A DNA stretch of 35,354 nucleotides, taken from the NCBI GenBank assembly GCA_036794825.1, contig DAIRGA010000040.1:1-35354 (forward strand). Reading direction: 5' to 3'. Below, one piece after another: positions 15,704-21,746 of the stretch. Below the pieces are notes generated by a model that saw nothing but the letters and a program-made list of their open reading frames with translations, made no database searches and was not told the DNA's origin. The stretch comes from RZYY01 sp036794825. Lineage in GTDB: Bacteria; Bacteroidota; Bacteroidia; Bacteroidales; 4484-276. The stretch's first letter is position 1; each line of letters starts with the position of its first letter. The position numbers and the translations under genes were made by a program.

Positions 15704-16318
15704 ATGAAAAACCAGGAAGTCATTTTATTGAACACCGCTGGAGTTCTATTTGCCATCTTCGTTGCTGCTATATTATTGTTTCAGTGGGCCATTGCCCCGG
15801 CGTATAAAGAAAATAATGCTGCAGTGCTCGAAACCATTGCAGGCCATACCCATTACATTCAACCCTGGCAATTGGAGGAGTTGATAAGAACCAAACAGAT
15901 AACCAGTCACATGATCATTGATCTACGCTCGAATGAGGAATTTAACCGCGGATCGCTTCCAGGTGCGGTGAATATTCCGCTTAACAACCTCCTTGACAAA
16001 AAATCCCTGAAAAAGATAAGAAAGGCTTCCGGAGATGTTCTTCTCATCAGCGGCGACGAGTCGCACTCTGCCATTGCCTCCGCTTTACTCAAATCGAAAG
16101 GTTTTGATAAGACCAAAGTGGTTGCTACCGATTACAATTACATCAGGTTAAATGTTTTAGATCATTTTCAACCTGCATCAGCCTTCTCCGGCGCTGAAAA
16201 GGCCAGGTTTGATTATCAGCGGTTTTTCAGAAATAAAGGATCGGCCGAGGAGCAAAAACCTTCGGTAAAGCCTAAAATTATCCAGACCGAAATCGTGAAA
16301 ACCAAAGGCGGGTGCTGA
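15704..16318 (+). CDS. membrane-anchored rhodanese-like protein with C-terminal Gly-Gly-Cys
   Basis: A 204-residue protein with one N-terminal membrane helix (about 7-31) and a rhodanese-like domain (about 50-160; MIIDLRSNEEFNRGSLPGAVNIPL). The active-site loop reads S116-GDES-H121-S, so Ser replaces the catalytic Cys and His replaces Arg. The only cysteine in the protein is the last residue, in the tail KIIQTEIVKTKGGC. Its best start is the ATG at 15704, four bases after the previous stop, with an AGGGAGG ribosome-binding site inside the end of the previous gene; a TTG at 15665 would overlap that gene. It is the last gene of the octaheme operon, followed by a bidirectional terminator. The soluble part is predicted on the periplasmic side, by topology only. 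Confidence 0.83.
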   Translation: MKNQEVILLNTAGVLFAIFVAAILLFQWAIAPAYKENNAAVLETIAGHTHYIQPWQLEELIRTKQITSHMIIDLRSNEEFNRGSLPGAVNIPLNNLLDKKSLKKIRKASGDVLLISGDESHSAIASALLKSKGFDKTKVVATDYNYIRLNVLDHFQPASAFSGAEKARFDYQRFFRNKGSAEEQKPSVKPKIIQTEIVKTKGGC

Positions 16319-16376
16319 TTTCACTTTAGAAAATCAATAAATCCACTACGTTGCCAGTATTCAGTAAGAGAAAAAA

Positions 16377-16402
16377 AAGGCAGGCCACTCATGACCTGCC
16401 TT
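16377..16402. terminator. bidirectional terminator
   Basis: AAGGCAGG (16377-16384) pairs with CCTGCCTT (16395-16402) around a 10-base loop. The plus strand continues TTATTTGTTTT, and the minus strand continues with eight T residues (plus-strand A run 16371-16378). It ends both the rightward sulfur operon and the leftward RRM gene. Confidence 0.85.
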
Positions 16403-16429
16403 ATTTGTTTTCCGATGGAGTATTATCAA

Positions 16430-16705
16430 CTAATCTCTCCGTCCTGTAAAACGCTTAGGTTCAGGGCGTTCTTCTGATGCTTTCACTACCAGATTTCTTC
16501 CTTCAACCTCCATGTTGTTGAGTTCTTTAATCGCATTTTCGGCCTGGTCTTCATTGGGCATCACCACGAAGCCAAATCCCTTTGACCGCCCGGTATTGCG
16601 ATCGGTAATAATTCGGGCTGATTCAACCTCTCCATAAGGTTCGAAAAGTTTCCTGAGTCTATCTTCCCGAAGTTTAAAACTCAGGTTGGCTACAAAGATG
16701 TTCAT
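16430..16705 (-). CDS. small RRM-domain RNA-binding protein
   Basis: A 91-residue single RNA-recognition-motif protein. RNP2 is IFVANL (3-8) and RNP1 is KGFGFVVM (42-49), with the aromatic residues needed for RNA stacking. A basic tail (PEPKRFTGRRD) follows. Proteins of this kind are common in Bacteroidota and cyanobacteria and are often cold- or stress-responsive post-transcriptional regulators; no target can be named here. It is monocistronic, with its own promoter-like element and a hairpin-plus-T-run in the leader, which suggests control of its own transcription. Confidence 0.9.
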   Translation of the reverse strand: MNIFVANLSFKLREDRLRKLFEPYGEVESARIITDRNTGRSKGFGFVVMPNEDQAENAIKELNNMEVEGRNLVVKASEERPEPKRFTGRRD

Positions 16706-16760
16706 AACGAAATAGAATAATGAATAAAAGATTGATTAACTGATAAGTAGATGGCCAGAG

Positions 16761-16798
16761 AAAAAAAAGCCAGAATTCATTTTTCTCCGTTTTCTGAC
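16761..16798 (-). promoter_or_regulatory. terminator-like hairpin in the RRM gene leader (possible attenuator)
   Basis: On the minus strand GTCAGAA pairs with TTCTGGC (7 bp, one wobble, 16-base loop; plus coordinates 16792-16798 and 16769-16775) and is followed directly by eight T residues (16761-16768). It lies just after the predicted transcription start and about 56 bases before the start codon, so it would stop or pause transcription before the gene. Confidence 0.45.
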
Positions 16799-16807
16799 TT
16801 AACAGGA

Positions 16808-16815
16808 CAAATGTA
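16808..16815 (-). promoter_or_regulatory. TAnnTTTG promoter element of the RRM gene
   Basis: The minus strand reads TACATTTG, matching the -7 consensus. It predicts a leader of roughly 95 bases that includes the terminator-like hairpin. Confidence 0.4.
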
Positions 16816-16988
16816 GATAAAAAATTTCAAAGAAGGCTTTTTGGTTAAAATTTGCCAAATAAATCAAACTTCAATTTTATACCTAACTTACACATATTCA
16901 ATTCCTTGAAAAAAATATCCAGCTTTACACAAAAACCAAATGTAGAGTTAGTACCTGCAAAAATTGACTTTAGCATCATAATGGTTGG

Positions 16989-17013
16989 AAATCAAACATA
17001 CAAACTTTGATTT
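16989..17013. promoter_or_regulatory. 8-bp inverted repeat upstream of the NirK-like gene
   Basis: AAATCAAA and TTTGATTT are perfect inverted copies with a 9-base spacer. The site lies about 120 bases upstream of the predicted nirK -7 box. It may be a binding site for a dimeric regulator, but AT-rich sequence can produce such repeats by chance. Confidence 0.25.
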
Positions 17014-17132
17014 TCGGTTCTTTTCTCAGAAATGTACCCGGAAATTTCAGGGGGTTTTCCTCATTATAAAACCATTTCACATCTTTTAACAAATTATTTA
17101 GTTATTTAGGTGCGTCTTTACTTATTTAAATA

Positions 17133-17140
17133 TACTTTTG
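17133..17140 (+). promoter_or_regulatory. TAnnTTTG promoter element of the NirK-like gene
   Basis: TACTTTTG followed by C matches the -7 box and lies 44 bases before the start codon. No obvious -33 TTTG or FNR-type palindrome is found at the expected place. Confidence 0.5.
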
Positions 17141-17183
17141 CATCAAATTATTTTGTATTTATGTACCTAATTATTAATTTAGA

Positions 17184-18983
17184 ATGAAAACACAAGAATC
17201 AAACCTGCCGTTTGGGAAAATGGTAGCAGCAATTTTTCTATTCGGCTTCCTGATTAGCAATGATGCATTTTCATGCGAAGCCTGTAATCGGATTTTCCTT
17301 GCACAGCTTGGTACAACAAGGTCTGGTGATATTGTTTCGAGAGAATTACTGGCAACAATAGCAGCTCAGCGGGCAACAACGGTAAACGATCCTGCCTGGG
17401 TAGGTGAAGTATTAGCCTACAATAATATGCTGACTGATGCAAGCCCGGCTCCTTTACCAAAAGGGTCTCCAAAAGGAGCTGCTGTTCCCAACACCAGCCC
17501 ACAGCAAAACGGTACACAGGCCAGGACAAGTACCGCCACAAATTCAGAATTCATCGAAATTATCCGTCGTGATGAGCGATTGCCTATCCCTCCCACGAGC
17601 TATGTTCCTCAGAACACTCGTCCTGATAAAAAGGTAAGAATCACACTGGAGGAAGGAGACAGCTACATTGGCAATGGCATAATCTACAAAGGATTTTCTA
17701 CAGATGGAAAAATCCCTGGGCCCACGGTGCTGGTTGAAGAGGGAGATATTGTTCAGTTTACAATAGTCAATAAAGGAAACATCCCGCATGGAGCCTCAAT
17801 TCATGCTGCCAACACACAAACCTCCAAATACCTTGGCAAGATTAATCCGGACGACAGTGCTACAATTGTATTCAAAGCTGCGATGCCTGGGGTATACATG
17901 TATCATTGTGCACCTGGAGGTCATGCCATCCCGATGCATATCATTTTCGGGCAATATGGGATGATGGTTGTCAAACCGAAAAAAAAATACGAACTTGAAA
18001 GAATCCTGAACAAAGAGCCGGATATCGAACTCTATCTGGTTCAGCATGAATTTTATGCAAGTGGTAAAGATGCAGTTGAGGGGCAGGGAAAGCCAATGTA
18101 TACAGCATTTAATGGTAAACTCTTCCGGTACATCGAAGAACCGATCAAAGGCAGGCCGGGTGATTATGTGAGAATTAATTTCCTGAACGTTGGTCCGAAT
18201 CTGCTCTCGACTTTTCACATAGTCGGTATTGTCTGGGATTTTGCTTACTGGCAAGGGCATCCTGATAATAAATTCATTGGCGGTCAAACAGTAACTGCCG
18301 GTCCATCTGATTCGTGGGTTATCGAGTTCAGAATACCACCAGATGAGGGTTCCTATCTAATGCTATCTCATGCCGTGGGTTCAACGGATCGAGGAGCGCT
18401 CGGGTTCCTGGTTTGCGACAGGAATGCAGTACCTTCGGGAAAGCTGCTGGCTGACGGAAAAGTATACAGTGATGCTGAAATGGAAGAATTTCGCCAGAAG
18501 TCCAATAGAACCATCACCCCGTTTGGTATTGGATCGCCGGACGTTGATGTTCCAGTTGTTTGCAAAAGCGATGTTAAAGAGGTTACTGTCAGGATCATAG
18601 GCAATTCATATTATCCTAAAGTAGTTCAGGTAACACCTGGAACTAAAATTACATGGATTAATGAAGACGTATTCACTTTCATGGAGGGCGAGTTCTCCGG
18701 AATACATAATGTGTTGATAAAGAGTGGCCCTGAACGTTTTGCATCGCCAATGCTTGCACACGCCGAAAAATACACTCATAAGATGGAAACAGAAGGTGAA
18801 TACCTTTACATGTGTACCCCCCACCCCTACATGGAAGGAAAGATCATTGTTTCGAAAGATGGAGCCGGAGAAAGGTATGTTGCTTCTGTTGGCGTTGGGG
18901 CGACAAGCCGGATGGTATGGTTTGTTATGATAGTTGCTGCCCTGGCTCTGATGATTGCGTTGTTAGGCTTGATCAGAAAATGA
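17184..18983 (+). CDS. nirK: NirK-like copper protein with an extra C-terminal cupredoxin domain and membrane anchor
   Basis: A 599-residue exported protein. It has a hydrophobic N-terminus (11-28), a CEAC motif (31-34), a Pro/Ser/Thr linker (about 85-125), two cupredoxin domains like AniA/NirK (150-425), a third cupredoxin domain (465-560) and a C-terminal helix (about 577-597). Type 1 copper ligands in domain 1 are H202, C242 and H252, with Q257 where NirK has the axial Met. Type 2 ligands are H207, H241 and H396, and the catalytic His equivalent is H345 (STFHIVG). The catalytic Asp position (PHNVDFH in known enzymes) is S205. Domain 3 has its own type 1 set (H508, C544, H547, M550) and could donate electrons. 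Nitrite reduction to NO is likely by family, but the Asp-to-Ser and Met-to-Gln changes leave another activity possible. Monocistronic. Confidence 0.8.
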   Translation: MKTQESNLPFGKMVAAIFLFGFLISNDAFSCEACNRIFLAQLGTTRSGDIVSRELLATIAAQRATTVNDPAWVGEVLAYNNMLTDASPAPLPKGSPKGAAVPNTSPQQNGTQARTSTATNSEFIEIIRRDERLPIPPTSYVPQNTRPDKKVRITLEEGDSYIGNGIIYKGFSTDGKIPGPTVLVEEGDIVQFTIVNKGNIPHGASIHAANTQTSKYLGKINPDDSATIVFKAAMPGVYMYHCAPGGHAIPMHIIFGQYGMMVVKPKKKYELERILNKEPDIELYLVQHEFYASGKDAVEGQGKPMYTAFNGKLFRYIEEPIKGRPGDYVRINFLNVGPNLLSTFHIVGIVWDFAYWQGHPDNKFIGGQTVTAGPSDSWVIEFRIPPDEGSYLMLSHAVGSTDRGALGFLVCDRNAVPSGKLLADGKVYSDAEMEEFRQKSNRTITPFGIGSPDVDVPVVCKSDVKEVTVRIIGNSYYPKVVQVTPGTKITWINEDVFTFMEGEFSGIHNVLIKSGPERFASPMLAHAEKYTHKMETEGEYLYMCTPHPYMEGKIIVSKDGAGERYVASVGVGATSRMVWFVMIVAALALMIALLGLIRK

Positions 18984-19258
18984 CAATGTATGGCCAAATT
19001 TGATTCGGCTAATCCTTGATTTCATGGATTAATCATTCAAAAAAAGGCATGAATCATTTTGAATTAGAGGCTCAGTGTGTTTTTAATATCAGGCTTTTGG
19101 AGTGTCATTACTTTCCAGCATCATCGCCATCTGCAGCATAGCCTGAACGAGAAATTTATTCCAATGTACCAGCTTTAAAAGTGGTTTAGGTATGTAAAAA
19201 ACAAATCCTTTACCTCCGGTGAAAAGATTACTTTTGGTTCATTAAACTAAAGATCAGC

Positions 19259-19738
19259 ATGAAACAAAAAGCTTTTCAGGATTATTATCCCGACGACTTT
19301 AACCATTGTTATGGCTGTGGTGGTTTGAATGAACATGGTCATCAACTTAAGAGTTATTGGGAAGGAGAAGAATCGGTTGCAGAATTCACGCCAAAACCAT
19401 GGCATACAGCTCTTCCTGGTTATGTTTACGGAGGTTTGATCGCCTCTTTGATTGATTGTCATTCAACGGGTACTGCCTCGGCAGCTCTGTATCGCAATGC
19501 TGGGCGCGACATGGGGACAGAACCCCCCTTTCGATGTGTAACAGCCTCATTGCATGTGGATTATCTAAGGCCAACACCGATTGATGGCTTATTGAAGCTG
19601 CGTGCGACTGTAGAGGAAATTGATGGAAACCGGGTAAGAATTAAGGTAAATTTATACGGCGGAGGTGAATTGTGTGCGAAGGGTGATGTACTGGCTGTGG
19701 CAGTTAATGAAAAATGGCTGGCCAAGTGGCTGAAATAA
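19259..19738 (+). CDS. hotdog-fold thioesterase (PaaI/THEM4-like)
   Basis: A 159-residue single hotdog-domain protein. CYGCGGLNEHGHQLK near residue 20 is the usual N-terminal signature of this branch (C-x-x-C-G...N-x-x-G). GGLIASLIDCHSTGTA (about 59-74) covers the central helix, with the catalytic acid position occupied by D67, and ASLHVDYLRPTPIDG follows. Relatives hydrolyse acyl-CoA thioesters; the substrate is unknown. It stands alone and converges on the alanine dehydrogenase gene with only 46 bases between stops. Confidence 0.8.
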   Translation: MKQKAFQDYYPDDFNHCYGCGGLNEHGHQLKSYWEGEESVAEFTPKPWHTALPGYVYGGLIASLIDCHSTGTASAALYRNAGRDMGTEPPFRCVTASLHVDYLRPTPIDGLLKLRATVEEIDGNRVRIKVNLYGGGELCAKGDVLAVAVNEKWLAKWLK

Positions 19739-19784
19739 GAATCTTATCATCAACCGATTATTGCCGAAATGCCGTTTTCGATTT

Positions 19785-20984
19785 TTAGTGGAATGCCGCC
19801 ATCAGTAAATCCATGTCCTGGTAAGGTAATCCAAAATATTCACCAATTACTTTATTGGTTAGGGTTCCATTGTAAAGATACAGCCCCTGCCGAAAATAAA
19901 AATCGCTGAATAAAAGCTTTTCCAGCCCCCCCAGTTCGCCGGCCCGTATTAACATTGGTGCAAAGAAATTACTGAAGGCAATCGAGGCAGTATTCGGGAA
20001 TTTAGAGGCAATATTGGGGACACAATAATGGGTAACACCATGAGCCTTATAAGCAGGATTTTCGTGCGTAGTGATCCGTGAAGTCTCCACACAGCCGCCC
20101 TGGTCAATGCTAACATCCACAATCACTGAGCCTTCCTTCATTGTAGCCACCATATCTTCGGTGATAAGAATCGGAGCGCGGTGATGCTTTGAGTGCACGG
20201 CGCAGATAAGCACATCTGCATTTCTGATCGCTTTCTGCAATTCGGCGGTTTGCAGCGTGGAGGTGAACAATCCCTGGCTAACCTCGGATTTCAGTTTCCG
20301 AAGTTTATAAACATTGTTGTCGAATACCTTGACTATCGAACCCATGCCGTAAGCAATCCTGGCAGCAAATTCACCAACAGTTCCTGCACCAAGGATGACC
20401 ACTTCAGATGGTGCAATCCCAGTGAATCCACCCAACATCCGCCCGTTGCCGAAATCAGGGTGCGACAGATATTCGGCAGCAATCTGGATAGAGGCTGTAC
20501 CTGCAATTTCGCTGATTGACCTTACCACCGGCGAGGCATTGGTTTTGTCCTTTATATACTCGAATGCAATCGCCGAAATTCTTTTGTGGATGAGTGACTG
20601 AAAATAACTTTTGTTCCTTGCATTCAGATGTAAGGCACTAATAATGAATTGCTTGCCTTTCATCATATTGATTTCGTCCTCCGAGGCCGGAGCAACTTTT
20701 AATACAACATCGGCTCTGAAAATCTCCTCAGCTGATTCACAGATGACGGCTCCACCTTCAGCATAGTCGTGGTCAGGAAAGTGAGAGGCTGCCCCGGCGC
20801 CACGCTGAATAATTACCTCATGCCCATGCCTGACAAGGGTTTTAACAGCATCTGGGATCAAAACAATCCGGTTCTCCTGAAACGAAGATTCAACAGGTAA
20901 TCCGATGGTCAATTTCTTTCGGGATTCGAGAATCTCGAGCATTTCCTCCTGTGGTAGAAGCTTTTCCCTGGCGCTTATATTCAT
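19785..20984 (-). CDS. ald: alanine dehydrogenase
   Basis: A 399-residue member of the alanine dehydrogenase/transhydrogenase family, making alanine from pyruvate, ammonium and NADH or the reverse. The N-terminal catalytic half starts KLTIGLPVESSFQENRIVL, with the pyruvate-site Arg in ENRIVL. The NAD-binding Rossmann motif is VILGAGTVGEFAAR (about 192-205). VDVSIDQGGCVETSRITTHENP and HYCVPNIASKFP are strong family signatures. An N-terminal extension of about 25 residues before the core is normal in Bacteroidota. It is followed on the chromosome by tsaE and porX on the same strand, an arrangement often seen in this phylum. Confidence 0.92.
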   Translation of the reverse strand: MNISAREKLLPQEEMLEILESRKKLTIGLPVESSFQENRIVLIPDAVKTLVRHGHEVIIQRGAGAASHFPDHDYAEGGAVICESAEEIFRADVVLKVAPASEDEINMMKGKQFIISALHLNARNKSYFQSLIHKRISAIAFEYIKDKTNASPVVRSISEIAGTASIQIAAEYLSHPDFGNGRMLGGFTGIAPSEVVILGAGTVGEFAARIAYGMGSIVKVFDNNVYKLRKLKSEVSQGLFTSTLQTAELQKAIRNADVLICAVHSKHHRAPILITEDMVATMKEGSVIVDVSIDQGGCVETSRITTHENPAYKAHGVTHYCVPNIASKFPNTASIAFSNFFAPMLIRAGELGGLEKLLFSDFYFRQGLYLYNGTLTNKVIGEYFGLPYQDMDLLMAAFH

Positions 20985-21198
20985 AGCAGAAAAATTTTAG
21001 TACTCTATTCAATAGTATCACTACTGACCGACAAAAAATATGAGATTTCTCTGTCCTTTTTATTTTGTTATTCAATAGTTATAATTTTCAAAAGCGTACC
21101 AAAGGTAAAGCGATTTTTTTTACCAAAGAAAATTCACAAAAAATCTGGATTGAAAATCTATATGCATCTGATTGATTATCAATGCTTTGTGGTGTATT

Positions 21199-21615
21199 CT
21201 AAAAGCTAAAAGTCCTGCTGCCGTCCGATTCGTTGATGCTGATCCTGACCTGAATGGTATCCTCCGGAAGGAGTGGTTCAATCAGCTCAGGCCATTCGAT
21301 AAAGCAATATGCCCCACTGTAGAAATAATCTTCGTACCCAAGATCAAAAGCCTCTTCGAACTTTTTGATGCGGTAAAAATCAAAGTGATACACCAAAAAT
21401 CCAGAATCACTTCGGTATTCATTGATCAGCGAAAAAGTGGGACTTGCAACATTATCAATCACTTTTAGTTGTGAACAAAGAGCCTTGATGAAGGTGGTTT
21501 TGCCTGCTCCCATCTCACCGAAAAAGGCAAAAATGCGGGCTTTGGGATGCTCAGTCAACAACTTTTGGGCTAAGGCATCCAGCTCTGACACAGAGTTTAC
21601 TTTGAGGTTATTCAT
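21199..21615 (-). CDS. tsaE: tRNA t6A37 biosynthesis ATPase TsaE
   Basis: A 138-residue P-loop protein of the TsaE (YjeE) family, which drives release of TsaD/TsaB after threonylcarbamoyl-adenosine formation on ANN-decoding tRNAs. The Walker A motif is GEMGAGKT (33-40). The family signatures LINEYRSD, VYHFDFYRIK and FIEWPELIEP follow in order. Length and start fit the family. It lies 131 bases downstream of porX; a hairpin in the gap may separate transcription of the two. Confidence 0.93.
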   Translation of the reverse strand: MNNLKVNSVSELDALAQKLLTEHPKARIFAFFGEMGAGKTTFIKALCSQLKVIDNVASPTFSLINEYRSDSGFLVYHFDFYRIKKFEEAFDLGYEDYFYSGAYCFIEWPELIEPLLPEDTIQVRISINESDGSRTFSF

Positions 21616-21685
21616 ACATATGAGGTATTAAACTTATTCATGGAGCCTTAAAATTCCAATTTCAATTCTTATTTGAGCTGTTTAA

Positions 21686-21725
21686 CGCCAGCAATCTTTA
21701 GAAACAAAGAATCCGGAGGCTGGCG
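21686..21725 (-). terminator. hairpin downstream of porX
   Basis: CGCCAGC (21686-21692) pairs with GCTGGCG (21719-21725), and an inner TCTTT/AAAGA pair extends it. There is no clear T-run on the minus strand, so termination may be weak or the hairpin may serve RNA processing between porX and tsaE. Confidence 0.4.
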
Positions 21726-21746
21726 TGCAGGAAGTTTTATGGGAAG

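Larger units (their letters stand above)
16706..17132. other. intergenic regulatory region between divergent RRM and NirK-like genes
   Basis: This stretch holds no gene. It contains the RRM leader hairpin and promoter (16761-16815) and an 8-bp inverted repeat (16989-17013). It is otherwise AT-rich and featureless. Confidence 0.6.

Noticed and set aside
16307..16318. TGA after the last Gly-Gly-Cys as a selenocysteine codon
   Set aside because: The other two tails end in TAA at the same place and there is no open reading or selenocysteine insertion structure beyond.
17274..17285. CEAC in the NirK-like protein as a heme c site
   Set aside because: The residue after the second Cys is Asn, not His, so the CxxCH rule is not met.
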